Positions 1-12,447 of a stretch of 64,000 nucleotides of DNA are shown here, piece after piece. Each line of letters starts with the position of its first letter. Position 1 is the stretch's first letter. The notes beneath the pieces were generated by a model. It was given only the letters and a program-made list of their open reading frames with translations, ran no database searches and was not told where the DNA came from. The stretch is from Gigantopelta aegis (Eukaryota > Mollusca > Gastropoda > Neomphalida > Peltospiridae): NCBI RefSeq assembly GCF_016097555.1, contig NC_054708.1, forward strand, positions 20,796,983 through 20,860,982. Reading direction: 5' to 3'. The position numbers and the translations under genes are program-made.

Positions 1-1064
1 GTAAATAATAAAAAATATATATTTATAAAACTGCATAGGTGAAATCTTTTCTGATACAGGTTTTAAGGCAATTGATGGAACATCCAAGGTAATCTGAACG
101 ACAAAACCATAATATGAGATCTGCAAAATGCAGAGTCGAATGGGTATTTGGCAAAATAGTGGATGATTTCATCAATCTTTATCTAGTGCCTTGTCTATAG
201 GAGGAACGACAGCCACTCCCGAGGAAATCCTTTACTGGAGAGTTCATTCCTCTTGCATCGCCATGAAGAGGACTGCCACTCCCAGACTAATTTACTCAAA
301 CATGCGCAGTTCTACCTTTTAAGGCTTTAGTCTCTTTGTACTGCATTATCGATTACTTCAGAGACAATGCAAGTGAAGCTGCATAAATTGGCTGTTCTAG
401 CATTTTTCTTTACACCTGTATTAAAAATTATATTTAATCTGTATCATTTAATGGTAATTTATAAAGAAACATTTTTATTTATAATGGATTTCTTTGTTCA
501 AAAATGTTATTTGGGTTGGTATGGGTTTAAAACTTAATAATATGTTTTATAATATGAATTTTAACTTTATTCATTATGAAATTATGCCAATTCATTGGTT
601 TCCTTTTGACGCAAACGGACTATATATATGGTTATTATTATACATGGTTGTTATTCAACAAAGTAAATTCTAGTTTTTATTTTCACTGTGCAGTTATACT
701 GGAGGGCTAGATTTTTCTTCAACTGGTCCTGCTGGCGACAATGGTTTTCATGTTAATTTTCAACCCTGAAATTGTGACAATGACTGAAAAATTTCGGCAA
801 TATAGCTTTTATGTAAGGAGATATTTTGGGGGCAGACGAGGTGCTAATTTCCCCAATGTATCAGATATACATTATGTCAATTGGTGATTAGTTTGGTTTA
901 CATCAAAAAACATATTTTATTCTTAGAACTTACAGGAGCAGGAACATACGCATCAAGAGGCAGAAGTTTCATGATTCCTTTAAGTAATGTGGGAATGTCC
1001 AGTCCTGAAACACAAACAAAACATGTTGAAACAAAGCTTATTGCTTAATTGACAGATCTACAAG
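1..1064. other. No gene or repeat recognised
   Basis: AT-rich non-coding sequence with no long open frame or known element seen. Confidence 0.4.
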
Positions 1065-1318
1065 GTGTTGGCTTAATTAGCAGTTCTACAATATGTTGGC
1101 TTAATTAACAATTCTACAATATGTTGGCTTAATTAACAGTTCTACAATGTTGGCTTAATTGACAGTTCTGCAATATGTTGGTTTAATTAACAGTTCTACA
1201 ATATGTTGGCTTAATTAACAGTTATACAATATGTTGGCTTAAATAACAGTTCTACAATATGTCTGCTTAATTAACAGTTCTACAATATGTTGGCTTAATT
1301 AACAGTTTTACAAGTGAT
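1065..1318. repeat. 28-bp minisatellite, about 9 units
   Basis: Units are variants of TTGGCTTAATTAACAGTTCT followed by ACAATATG. Some units are shortened. Confidence 0.8.
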
Positions 1319-1629
1319 CACTTTGGCTTTCCTCAACACTCACCTGCTCACCTAGAACATTTTAGGAGAGTGGTAAATTGATCGCCTTGCAATGAAACTT
1401 TTAATCAATTGAAACTTCATGTGATTACTCGCGAAGCACCATTTCAGGAGAGTGGTCTACAGCTACCCTTTATTTGGTTCACGGTGACGACTAGCATGGA
1501 ACAATCCAGTATTTTGGATGCAGGTTCAGTATTTCCCATCACTAGAATAAAATGATGAAAAATTTGGTAAAATTATTTTCCAAATTTATGAGAAATATGT
1601 ACTTTTGTCTTTGCAAAGTGCAAAAGTAA

Positions 1630-1870
1630 CTAACACAGTGCACAGAGACCAGTGCCAAAAGCCTGTGGAAAGCACGTTGTTTGCGGCCTTGAAGTTGTGA
1701 ATACCAATCGCACACTAGTCCAGTAAATCTAAGCCAAAATTTAGGTGAACCTAGAACAAATTGCAACACAAGATTTTGTTTGTTTGTATTGTTAAGATGA
1801 CCCCGACAAAGGTGCTAATTAGCATAAATCCAATATGGCCGCAAAATATGAGAATATCCTTCCACAACGT
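1630..1870 (-). repeat. Dispersed repeat R1, minus copy
   Basis: It is the reverse complement of 3618-3960 without the GA tract, and is shared with 22245-22410. It includes CCTAAATTTTGGCTTAGATT and CAACCTCAAGGCCGCGAACA on its other strand. The family is unknown. Confidence 0.6.
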
Positions 1871-2084
1871 TGAAATACTTTGGAAGGTATTGTCGTTTTT
1901 AATCTCTGTATTGTCCGAACTAATCAACACATCGACTACGTGTCAAACAAAGGTTCATGTAGGTATATGAACAATGAAAATACCAATATAAAAATTCAGT
2001 AATTAAATTAAAACAAAGTAAGTAACCATGCACAAATATAAATATTACAGGTAAGAAAATAAGTATATTTGAATAAAATTCATT

Positions 2085-2215
2085 ATCTCTTTAGAATTTC
2101 AATTAAAGTTCAAGGTGAAATCGAAAACATTCCACCACATTTTTACCATCAAATGTATCTTTTTAGTTTCCTTCAGATGATGGCACTTCACCAAAATGTG
2201 GCACACCAAGGTTTT
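2085..2215 (-). mobile_element. LINE 3' end fragment
   Basis: It matches in part the 3' ends at 4440-4580 and 14620-14740 (the block around CATCTGAAGGAA and the following T-rich stretch). It is short and degenerate. Confidence 0.45.
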
Positions 2216-2796
2216 GGTAGATATAGAGGGCCAACAACTAAAGGTGCAATATACCACAGATGTTCAAAGGGGGATACCAGGTCAAAATCCCCCCTTAACT
2301 GCTGTACCAATTTGCAAAAAAAAAATATACAGGAAAAGGTGTAATTTGGACTAGGTCAAACATGATCTCTGTATGTTAATTAAATTTAACATTTAGGCAT
2401 CTTGTTTGGGTGAAAGGTATTTCTCATCATTTTATTGTTATACATTTGTGGTTGTGGTACCACCTCCAGATTATTTGTAATTGGGACGGGTGTGCCATTT
2501 AATGTTGATGGATACTTTGTGGAAGTAGAAACCTTCCCATAACGCTAGATGCAGTCAGGTATCACACGTATCATGTTTACAAGTATTATCAGGTTCACAT
2601 TTGGATGGGAAAGGAGGGTGACATGAAGCCAGAAATCTTGGCATGGCTGTTCAGGCGGGGACCATCTGAATCTAATCCAAATGATCTCCTCATCAGAGCC
2701 AATCTGAAGTTTATAAGGTGCCAATGCAAACCAAAAGGCAGATTGTGACTTTACACAATTCATCTCCAATGCATGTGGTGATTGCAACGACAAGTT

Positions 2797-3126
2797 AAAG
2801 AAAGAAAGAAATGTTTTATTTAACAACGCACTCAACACATTGCATTTACGGTTATATGGCGTCAGACATATGGTTACGGATCACACAGATATTGAGAGAG
2901 GAACCCGCTGTCGCCACTTCATGGGCTACTCTTTTCGATTAGCAGCAAGGGATCTTTTATATGCACCATCCCACAGACAGGGTAGTACATACCACAGTCT
3001 TTGATACACCAGTCGTGGTGCACTGGCTGGAACGAGAAATAGCCCAAAGGGCCCACCGACGGGGATCGATCAGAGACCGACCGCGCATCGAGCGAGCGCT
3101 TTACCACTGGGCTACGTCCCGCCCCC
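2797..3126 (-). mobile_element. tRNA-derived SINE, family I, near full length
   Basis: On the minus strand it begins with GGGCGGGACGTAGCCCAGTG, has A-box-like TAGCCCAGTGGTAAAGCG and B-box-like GGATCGATCCC, and ends TCGTTAAATAAAACATTTC plus TTTC repeats. Confidence 0.85.
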
Positions 3127-3129
3127 AGC

Positions 3130-3617
3130 AAAGACAAGTGTGTCAGTTGCCAAACTATGTTTGTAGATAGCACATAACAAGATGACATGCACCTAGCTAT
3201 AGTTTGATTAGCATTCCAATTGTTCTATTGAATAAATTTACCATAGATTATCTCATATTATACTGAATGTCACATTGGCATATTTAGAAAAATATAGTGG
3301 CATTATTTTAGATATTCGCTTTCCTCCGAGACAATAGGTCTGAACCTGACAATACATGTTATCATCCTGCCTATCATGTTGTGGTATTACATCATTAAGG
3401 ATTAAGAATGATTAGGACGTCAGTGGGTAAACTTATGAGTATAGTATCATGTCTTAAATATGAGCCATTATGAGTCTTGATGACGCACTATGATGCCATA
3501 TTTGTGTCATGACGTTATATATGCGTCACGCTATATTTTTAACAAGATATTCTGATTCTTTGAAATCATATTTCTATCTACTCATAATAGATTTAGAAGA
3601 TATAAAAACTCGAAGTT
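3130..3617. other. No gene recognised
   Basis: AT-rich spacer between a SINE and repeat R1. Several TGACG/CGTCA strings occur near 3478-3530, but no coding signal. Confidence 0.35.
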
Positions 3618-3960
<343 letters not shown>

Positions 3961-4044
3961 AAAATACACCGTTATCCATCCCCACACTATCTCTTCTTTG
4001 GCATTCTGTCCTAGGAGCCTATTTAACACCACTGTGGCTAAGAT

Positions 4045-4210
4045 TACACTTTCCGATTAGCACCAAGGGATCTTCATAGTACATACCACGACTCTTGTTA
4101 CACCAGTTATGAAGTGCACTAGCTGGAACGAGAAATAGCCCAAAGGACCCACCGACGTGGATCAATCTTAGACTGACCGTGCATCAAGCGAGAGCTTTAC
4201 GTCTCACCCC
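4045..4210 (-). mobile_element. SINE family I, truncated
   Basis: Only the head and centre are present on the minus strand, diverged from consensus. It ends next to a LINE 3' end. Confidence 0.65.
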
Positions 4211-5345
4211 ATGTACATGGACAGCAAGCTTGAACCTTAATTAGATATAAACTTCGAAAATAAATAAAAATGGAATGAATAAAGCCCAGCAAGACAAATA
4301 CATCGGCTATTAGAACAACGTCAGCATGACGATTCAAGAGGTAAATTAAAACAGTCTAAAAACAAAAAACTACGCAAAAAATACAAATATCACAGATACG
4401 TAAAATTAAAATTTATCATAAAATTCATTATCACGAAAACATTGCAACAAAAGTTCAGGATGGAATCTAAATGATTTCATCACATTTCTTCTACCAAATA
4501 TATCTTTTCTATATTCCTTCAGATGATTGTATTCCATCAGAATGTGACGTGCCGTCAGAGTACACTCACAGTGCTCACACTAAGGGTTCTTCAGAATAAA
4601 TGAATGTGTCATGCATGTATGACCGATGCGAACACGGCAGGAGAATATTTCATCCTTTCTGCATCGCCTATAGGTGGACTGTTACTCTCTCAGGATTGGC
4701 TTGGCAGAATGGAAATGTTTTATTTAACTACGCACTCAACACATTTTATTTACTGTTATATGGCGTCGGAAGCTAGGCAGAATGAAGCTTGTTCGTAACC
4801 GTTCCGTTCCAATTATCTTGCCAAGTCCAAAAGATAAATGGGTTAATACTATGTTTAAAACCAGTATAAGGCACACCAACCCCAGCATGCGGCAAATTGA
4901 AAGCAGACTTGTCGTCAAATCTGCCTTGTCATTACCCCTGATGCCAACATGGCTGGGCATCTCAAAAAATAAAATATGTCTTTATTGGCAATGGATAAAA
5001 AGACGCACTTTCGTATCACCATCCCAACTAAGGGATGTTATAGCTTCATATTCCGTAAAGCTTGGAGACACGGAAGTGAATCTGTGAAAATTATAAATCT
5101 GGATGCAATAGAATCCAAGGCTTTAAAGACTGCCCAAACATCGAAATAAAAATGGAAGAAACAAATTGACACCTCGATGTTATTATTGTCGTGATTAGTT
5201 TTACGTGCTCTGAATACTAAAGATTTGTACCCGTATCGGTGTTGTAATGTGTAATGGTTAAGCCATCGGACTTAAGGCTACTACGTATTGGGGTTTGCAT
5301 CACGGTACCTGCTCCCACTTAGAGATAGTTTTAATTGTTAAATAT
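4211..5345 (-). mobile_element. Non-LTR retrotransposon 3' fragment with RNase H domain remnant (LINE-1a)
   Basis: In antisense it encodes pieces like FCWVPSHVGIRGNDKAD, typical of a LINE RNase H domain, followed by a Cys-His-type tail (CEHCxCxLTxRHIL). Frames are broken. A SINE family I tail fragment (4709-4772) interrupts it. The same sequence recurs inverted at 13065-15005. Confidence 0.65.
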
Positions 5346-5442
5346 CCATTACTCCGACAGCAAAGTTCTATGTGGACATACAGCCCAGATAGCATCAATA
5401 GATATGAGCCTGGGATATCAAGCTTGAACCACAGTTGGGAGG

Positions 5443-5444
<2 letters not shown>

Positions 5445-5510
<66 letters not shown>

Positions 5511-5560
5511 AATGATAACAAGGTTTTAGGTTTTTGTAGATGCCCGTTGGACAGACACAC

Positions 5561-5621
<61 letters not shown>

Positions 5622-5628
5622 AGAGAGA

Positions 5629-5716
<88 letters not shown>

Positions 5717-5757
5717 AATGATAACAAGGTTTTAGGTTTTTGTAGATGCCCGTTGGT
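5445..5757. repeat. Two (GA)n tracts with 46-bp direct repeats
   Basis: GA tracts at 5445-5506 and 5563-5711 are each followed by the same 46-bp sequence (5507-5552 and 5712-5757, starting TTTGAATGATAACAAGG). This indicates a tandem duplication of tract plus flank. Confidence 0.8.
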
Positions 5758-5956
5758 CTAAATGAACAATAAAACAAAACAAATAGCATTCATATAAAAA
5801 TAATTTATTGTGTTAAAATATGTATCAAAAAGCCAACATAAAAAAAAAAAAAAAATAAGTTTTAAAATTGTATATAATACGTAAATGCACTGTCTGACAA
5901 CTGGCAAGTAATGTAGCATTTTGATATTTGATTGTTTAAAACAATAAATAAATACA

Positions 5957-5987
<31 letters not shown>

Positions 5988-7278
5988 ATATCATTTACAT
6001 CACTTTTAATTCTCAATTTGCTAATTATTTAGGGAAATTCCAGACAAATATTTAAAGGTAATACGCTATGGCAATTTAAGGAATATTTTAGGGCAATTTA
6101 TGGAAATTTGTTTCAGATGTAATCACACAGGGTGGATGGGTTCACTAATGTTTTTCGTTCGTTGGTAGTTTATTAACGCAAATATTAAAGCCAAGTTATT
6201 TTATTAAAACACTTTTGAATTATTTCTGGAATAGCCCTAATTAACATTTCTACCCAAGACAAATGTTCGCTAACGTAAAAATAACGTTTTAAACGTTATT
6301 GTACAGTCATCCAGCAATAAATAAACATACATACATGATTTCATGAATTGGCTATATACACGAGCATTTTTAAAAGCAATCATTAAGTAGTAACATAATA
6401 TGTCGTAATGATGTACATGTACAAGTGACAAACATTTAAAACTGAGACAATACACAAAATGTAAATTGTTGATAAAGTGCAATGATAAAATGCAATGATA
6501 TGTGAGATTCAGTAATGGAGTAAAAACAAAATATCATAAGTTAAGCATTGAAATATATACAAATGTTCATGTTTAATGACCTTGGGTCTTTCGAGAATAA
6601 ATAATTGATTATTTATAGTGATGTGTCGCATACATAAATATGATATTATGCAAATATAATACTGTACACAATAAAATATAAAAATAAAATACGTACTATA
6701 GAAAGTAATATACATTTTTCTATTTCTTTTTTTTTTCCTTATTTCTCTTTTCTTTTTCTTTTCTTTTTCTTTCATTTTTCTCTTCTTTTTTTCATTTCTT
6801 TTTTTAATAGTTTTGTCTGTTAAAACATGGAAAAACACACAGGGGCCTATTCCGTAATATTTCTGCATTAATGTAATGCTGAACTATTATGGAACATGGA
6901 CAGTAAAGACAGAATCAAATAATGTCCTCAACTGAAAAGTTTGAAGATAATAATTCCGACATTTAATAAACAAAATATTATATTATAACAGTATATACAC
7001 ATTAAATGGCGTAGCCATGTACATTATTTGGATTAACATAATCCAACAGAACCACTTGTGAAAAACAAATATAAACTTTAAGTCGTCCGCGTAACCACAA
7101 CCAGAGTTCTATTTTATAATGTCTGTAAATGTCAGGATGAAACAAAAAATCCATCCAGTAAAATTTGTCGCGCGTTCAGGAGGTCGAGTGCCCGAAAGAG
7201 CGTTCGATCCGATGAATACGCCGAAGCTGTGACTAGTCCACTGGCTTATTATGTGGTTACGCGGGGATTCTATGGGGT

Positions 7279-7284
7279 TTTATT
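7279..7284 (-). terminator. Poly(A) signal for gene A
   Basis: AATAAA occurs on the minus strand about 20 nt past the stop codon. The same hexamer is kept in the duplicate A'. The resulting 3' UTR would be very short, so a more distal site may also be used. Confidence 0.4.
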
Positions 7285-7304
7285 CGTTCTTATATTCATA
7301 AAGA

Positions 7305-7664
7305 CTACTGTAATGCTCTAGACATATATCGTGCCTCCATCGCTGAATATTGAATTTCTAGCGAGTCGACAAACTCCGAAGTGTCTTTGTTGATGATGTA
7401 ATCGCGCTGGTAGGTCTGAGCTATCGTCATTCTACGGAACTTGTCGGGCATAACCGAGCGTGTCACGTGAGCGTCAACGGTTGAGTTGAGATTGCGAAGG
7501 CAGACGTCGATTTTGCACAGCATGGAGTAGACGTTTTCCTCCACCCGACTGACTTCGTTGATGAACTGAGACTGGTGACGGGTCACTTCGTCTAGATGCA
7601 TCTGTTCGAGCCAAACGGCGAGTTTCGACAGAGTCGTGTAATCCTTTTTCAGTGCCGTGACCGT
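7305..7664 (-). CDS. Gene A coding exon 3 (helices B, C, D)
   Basis: This exon encodes 119 codons plus TAG, after acceptor TTGCAG (7670-7665). Motifs shared with gene B exon 4 are WLEQ/FLEQ in helix B, SMLC/SILC in helix C, HVTRxVM in the CD loop and RDYxxxKD in helix D. The first 50 residues align to B without gaps. Confidence 0.78.
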   Translation of the reverse strand, partial: TVTALKKDYTTLSKLAVWLEQMHLDEVTRHQSQFINEVSRVEENVYSMLCKIDVCLRNLNSTVDAHVTRSVMPDKFRRMTIAQTYQRDYIINKDTSEFVDSLEIQYSAMEARYMSRALQ

Positions 7665-8084
7665 CTGCAATGATATAAAATTACAAATGTAAGTCAATGC
7701 ACATTTTAAGTACACAAAAATTCTGGAATAAGTTAATTGTGGTCTTGGGGGGGAAGCAAACTGGCAACCGAAGATAAATGTTTAGCAGTGGCCAATATTA
7801 GAAAACAAAACCTGGCCATACCTTTTAAAAAAACAAACCCATCCCTGTTGGAGTTTGTTTTGGTTGGGGTTTTTTTTTTAGGTTTTTTAGGTTTGGTTTT
7901 GTTTGTCTTTTTTTTCAAATTAAAATCAAATTTTTAAGAGATCATTGACTCACTTGCCCACAATTCCAGAATTCCCACTGAATACATTTAACATAATTTA
8001 TCTGTCAGGAGCGTATTAGTCAATGCTCGAAAATCCATATAAAGGAAATATAATTTTAAATACCCAAAATATAGAAATAAACTG

Positions 8085-8126
<42 letters not shown>

Positions 8127-9547
8127 GGAAATATACACGAGGGAAGAAATATCGAAATATAAATACCAAAGTAGAAAGAATGGAATTACAGATTACTCCG
8201 AGTTCAAACAAAACAATGTCTGAAATTATTCCAGACAGACAGATAGGCAGACAGACGAACATATGGACGTACAAAGAAAAACAGACACATGGACGGAAGG
8301 TAAGACAGACGGACAGAAAGGCAAGCAGAAGATCAGACAGACTGATAGAAAGGTTTACAAATTGACATACTAAACAAAAAGGGACTGATAACGGACGGAT
8401 GGATGGACGGACGGACGGATGGATGTGTTGATAAAACAATACTAATATACATACATCAGAATCGGCGTCGTTGATTGCTTCATCGGATGATTTTTTCAGC
8501 GGGAAACCATCCAGGTGCACGTTGTCCAAGACAGATGCCATGTCATTGCTGAGAACTCGCTGTAATCGCTACAACAGAGAAATCAAAGAATGCTATTAAA
8601 GACACGTTACAGTATGGTTGTATATGAATAATAGTAATGGAATGAAGGAAATGTTTTATTTAACGAATTTTATTTACGGTTATATGGCATCGGTACTGGT
8701 ACATCAAAGGCCGTCGTGTGTGCTATCGTATCTATGGGATTGTGCATATACAAGACCCCTTGCTACTAATGGCAAAGTATAGCGGGTTTCATCTCTAAGA
8801 CTACAATATGTCAAAATTACCAAATGTTTGACATCCAATAGCCGATGATTAATAAATCAATGTGCTCTAGTGGTGTCGTTAAACAAAACAAATTGTCAGT
8901 TAATAAAAAAGGTCAAATGTTGCAGTTACGTCTATTTTGTAAATATGAATAAAAAACCGATAAAAAACGATTTATGGATCGTGTTGAATGGATCCACCGA
9001 GGTGGTTCGAACCTGCGACGCAAGGACCTCAGTCGAGAACTCAACCGACTGAGCTAAATGCGTGAATATAGTTCTAATCACCAAGCATTTTAATAACACA
9101 GTAATATGAGGTCTTCCCCGGTTAGACACTAACTGCTATTCTAAATGAAAGGACACGCTTTGGGGGGTGGGGGGGGGGGGGGGGTGGGGGGGGGATCGGT
9201 CCGTATAGATATCAGATATTTTGCTCCGATATCATGTATGCCGCGTTAATGCCGTGACAAATTACAAGCCGTACAAAGAAAGCGTCGCCACTGTTCGTAT
9301 AAAGTCAAACAAAGAATGCGTTGCCGGTGTTCGTGTTATTTTCCTGGTATGCTGGGATCGTAACACGGATCACATTCACATGATCGTTAGACCAGCCTCG
9401 AAAATAACGCATACATATACTTATGTCCAAAAGAAACTTTACAAAAAAAAAAGAAAGAAAAAATATTTAAATGGTGTTAAATGTTTCTGCTCTTAAGGAA
9501 TGACATTTTGTTCAAAACATGCCAAAACACCATTCTAATGAATATGA

Positions 9548-9602
<55 letters not shown>

Positions 9603-10865
9603 TGAGTAATGTAGCCCAGTGGTAAAGCGCTCGCCTGATGCGCAGTCGGTCTAGGATCGATCCCCGTAGGTGGAACATACTTCTTGTTCATGCCAGTGTC
9701 ACCACGACTGGTATATTAACGGCCGTGGTATGTGCTATCCTGTCTGTGGGATGGTGCATATAAAAGATACATTGCTACTAATGGAAACATGTAGCGGGTT
9801 TCCTCTTTAAGACTACATGTACACGTCAAAATGACCATATGTTTGACATCTAATAGCCGATGATTAATAAATTGATGTGATCTAGTGGTGTCGTTAAGCA
9901 AAACAAACTCACTATCAACTAACCGTAAGGGTCGTTTACCATGTGCGCGGTACGGGAGCTACGAGGGCGTTGTGCGGGTGCGAAACTTTCAAAAACGAAC
10001 TCGTTAAAAACAAATAAATTATCAACCAGTCCTCAACCCCATTCATTGACAGACATCCCAGATAACTGAGGTGTGCGCCTAGAACAGCATGTTTGAACCT
10101 TAGATGGATGTAAGGACGAAACCAAATGAACCCTAAAGTAAAAAATTAAAAAAAAAAGGTACAATTCAATCAACCGCGTGTCGCTAACGTTAAATTTACG
10201 TTAAAAGGTCCTGGGCCAACCGCTTGTCGCTAACGTCCCCTGGACTTGTTTATGCGCTTCACGTTAAACCAAATGGCCACGTCGGGAACCAATCAAATAG
10301 TACTCGAACGTTAGCAAAACGTTCGCTGGCTGAACTTAGGGCAGATACAAATATTTTAATCCCATCACCTTAAACCTTCACCGTGGTTTTCTCATAGATC
10401 ATCGGAAGTGTCCGTAAGAGTCACTACAACAAGGTACTTTGATTTTGAATTGTTTCATACCTAAGAAGGGAGATAATTTTTCTTTCTATTTAATCAGATA
10501 TTTTTCTCAGATAAAAATCTGAACATTTCTACATCGTACGCTACGAACACCATCCGATGGTTGCCGAAAAGAAAACCTTTACACCAACACCCCGTGCTTA
10601 GAAATGGTCGGATACTAACGTTAGAACTTACGTATTTCACCCGAAGTTGTCTGGAATAGTCCACTCCGCTTTGAGTGAGGGCCACTATTTCTCCCAGTGT
10701 CTCGTTGAGGGGAGGGAGTGGTAGAGGATTCGGCATCTGGATTTCAAAACTCCCGCATGGGCGAGTCCAACGTGGTGTGGAGCGTCTGATGAGCGGGGAG
10801 GAATATGCTAAACATATTACTGAAGCAAGAGTAACCAGCAAAAACATTAGTTTCGTTGTGGCCAT
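7305..10865 (-). CDS. Gene A: secreted four-helix cytokine-like protein (LIF/CNTF-like), 235 aa, 3 coding exons
   Basis: Coding exons are 10865-10632, 8568-8455 and 7664-7305, joined by phase-0 introns with GT/AG ends (donors GTAAGT and GTATGT). Residues 1-22 form a signal peptide with a long hydrophobic core. Arg-Arg at 27-28 may be a processing site. The motif Trp33-x-x-Pro-Cys37 follows, then a Pro-rich linker and an amphipathic helix A (about 52-95) that spans the first intron. The AB loop contains VHLDGFPL. Helix B is about 120-145, helix C about 152-175 with Cys166 and Cys171, and helix D about 195-230. Length, helix order, all phase-0 introns and the cysteine pair match vertebrate LIF/OSM/CNTF/CLCF1 cytokines, but no database search was possible. 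ATG 10865 is chosen because it starts the signal peptide; a splice acceptor 7 nt upstream suggests a non-coding leader exon. The likely role is a secreted ligand. A different secreted helical family remains possible. Confidence 0.72.
8089..8122. repeat. (TA)n microsatellite in gene A intron
   Basis: It is absent from the same place in the duplicate (near 17958), so it expanded in copy 1 only. Confidence 0.85.
8228..8425. repeat. GACA/GGAC-type simple repeat in gene A intron
   Basis: Degenerate CAGA, GACG and GATG units. It is kept in the duplicate at 18070-18270. Confidence 0.7.
8455..8568 (-). CDS. Gene A coding exon 2 (end of helix A, AB loop)
   Basis: This exon encodes 38 codons, bounded by acceptor TTGTAG (8574-8569) and donor GTATGT (8454-8449), phase 0 on both sides. 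It begins RLQRV and contains VHLDGFPL, which aligns without gaps to VHLNGQPL in gene B. Confidence 0.75.
8644..8892 (+). mobile_element. Chimeric SINE: inverted family I tail joined to family II 3' half
   Basis: 8644-8697 is a family I tail in antisense. 8698-8892 is a family II centre and tail in sense, ending TCGTTAAACAAAACAAA. It is duplicated at 18484-18735, so the chimera predates the duplication. Confidence 0.7.
8985..9060 (-). mobile_element. tRNA-like SINE head fragment
   Basis: On the minus strand it matches the head of the SINE at 62764 (GCTGAGTCGGTTGAGT and a GGTTCGAA-like B box). Confidence 0.5.
9161..9194. repeat. Poly(G) tract
   Basis: Long G run with two T interruptions, in the gene A intron. 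Confidence 0.9.
9550..9605. repeat. (TA)n(TG)n microsatellite
   Basis: About 20 bp of TA followed by about 35 bp of TG. The duplicate locus has a much longer TA tract (19420-19503). Confidence 0.9.
9606..9908 (+). mobile_element. SINE family II, near full length
   Basis: A-box TAGCCCAGTGGTAAAGCG and B-box GGATCGATCC are present. The tail is GTGTCGTTAAGCAAAACAAAC. Only its 3' part remains in copy 2 (19806-19918). Confidence 0.8.
10056..10130 (+). mobile_element. SINE family IV tail fragment
   Basis: The GAGGTGTGCGCCTAGAACAG to GGACGAAA block resembles the tails at 51430-51500. It is duplicated at 20060-20130. Confidence 0.5.
10632..10865 (-). CDS. Gene A coding exon 1 (signal peptide, WxxPC motif, start of helix A)
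   Basis: This exon encodes 78 codons, from ATG at 10865 to the codon TAC just before the donor GTAAGT (10631-10626). A T-rich acceptor ending in CAG lies at 10875-10873, so a 5' UTR exon probably lies further upstream (higher coordinates). No leader exon like those of B and C was found; it could fall in the assembly gap. A possible N-glycosylation site (NET) lies at residues 54-56. Confidence 0.75.
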
Positions 10866-10884
10866 TTTGGATCTGAAAAAAACA

Positions 10885-11086
10885 GGAGAATTTTTTTTAA
10901 ATGTTATTTTATGAAATTAATTAAATGGCATTTGTAGTGCAATTGTTATGAAGTTTAGATAAATATTTCGTTAAGTCTAACAATAAAATGTCAAGCAATT
11001 TCTACTCTTTATTTTTCATTTTAAAATTATCTTAATAACTAATTATTAATGTAGCGTGTATGTATGTACGTCCATACATATATATG

Positions 11087-11151
<65 letters not shown>

Positions 11152-12440
11152 GTTCTGTAGTTATATAATTTAAAATAAATGAAATTCTCATAATACATTT
11201 AATTTGTTCATATTTAATTTTTGGATATCATGTATAAAAGATTTCCAGGTAAAAGTATGCTTCAAAGTCAATCATAACGAAAGTATGTTATTCAATAACT
11301 AATTAATAATGTCTCTGTCTATATACATTAATATATTACTGTATAATAACGACATTAATATAATGCCGCGTTCTCAACTAATCAGTATTATCTTGATTTC
11401 TTTCGTTTTTTTACTTACTTACTTTTATAGTAATTGACGAGCCTATATCCAATTAGCGTTTCGTTTTCTTAAGACTAGTGCGATATTTGCTTGATCTGTT
11501 GAGATATTTAAAGAGATCTGTTTGATTTTGGGATTTTCTTTTCTTTTATATATTTCTGGGGGATTTCCAAATATAAATGGATTGCATGCATGAGCTAAAG
11601 AAACCCAAAAATATCCATCGGAAGGGGCTGCCCCCGCACTGATATTACTAACAACCAATTAAAAACATCACAACACGGACATAGATTCTTCTGCGGTCAG
11701 AAAATTATACAACGATTCGGGATTTCACCTCCTTGCGAGCTCGATTAAATATAGGTCACAGGTCGCATTTGTATGCGCATACACATTTCCGATTCGAGGT
11801 GTGACCTCTTATTTTGCCGACCATGACACATAGGTGTTTTACTTTTATCGTCGAGAATGTTTTCTCAAGGAATACCCTATGGTTATTTTGTGCTTATTTC
11901 GATCATATTACACGGATCACGTCTGTTGGATTATGGACAATTTTGTGACTCTAAACAGAAAAAGAAGTGTTTTGGAATTCTATCTGTGTGAAAATTAAAG
12001 TGGAAAATAAAAGTATTCGCGGCCATGTCGTAGTGAAGATAAGGAAGTGAATTCCGCTTGTGATAAAAGAGATAAATATACATTGTAGGTCATGCGGCCA
12101 GGTGTTTTGTTAAAGTCCAAACGTGCTACGGCGTATATATACAACGGTAAAGTTAGTGGTACGGTACTTTGAAAATAATGAAAATAAACATATAATCTTT
12201 CTTTTTTTTAGTTATTGCTGCTTTTTTTATTTTTAAGAATGTGTATAATATTATAAAATGGTCTCACTGTTGTACTTTATAACAAAAATAAATTCCAGCA
12301 GTTCACAGACATAAAATTACAGTACATTAAATCTCACTAAACGTAAGCTTCGTGAATCGTATCACAATGGTAAAGCAGTTCACCATAAAATTACAGTACA
12401 TTAAATCTCACTAAACGTAAGCTTCGTGAATCGTATTATT
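10885..12440. other. Upstream region of gene A; no gene recognised
   Basis: The sequence is AT-rich with a (TG)n tract at 11089-11147. It should hold the gene A leader exon and promoter on the minus strand. Short TATA-like strings occur (for example near 11422 and 12126), but none pairs convincingly with a donor. A direct repeat of about 60 bp lies at 12309-12370 and 12380-12437. Confidence 0.35.
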
Positions 12441-12447
12441 CTTTATT

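Larger units (their letters stand above)
6037..10541. repeat. Duplication copy 1 (gene A locus)
   Basis: This segment recurs in the same orientation at 15010-20512, from the shared left edge ATTCCAGACAAATA to the shared right edge near AACATTTCTACATC. Both copies contain gene A exons 2 and 3 and the chimeric SINE at 8644-8892. Copy 1 holds about 200 bp (7053-7252) that copy 2 lacks. Confidence 0.85.

Noticed and set aside
9606..9680. Possible tRNA gene (A and B boxes)
   Set aside because: The box motifs belong to dispersed SINE heads; no cloverleaf with an acceptor stem is seen here or at the other SINE heads.
7305..10865. IL-17, TNF or MIF type cytokine
   Set aside because: There is no cystine-knot spacing, no beta-rich TNF domain and no MIF motif. 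The predicted structure is almost all helical.
10675..10914. Plus-strand frame over gene A exon 1
   Set aside because: It is a shadow of the minus-strand exon, which has a signal peptide, splice donor and paralogues.
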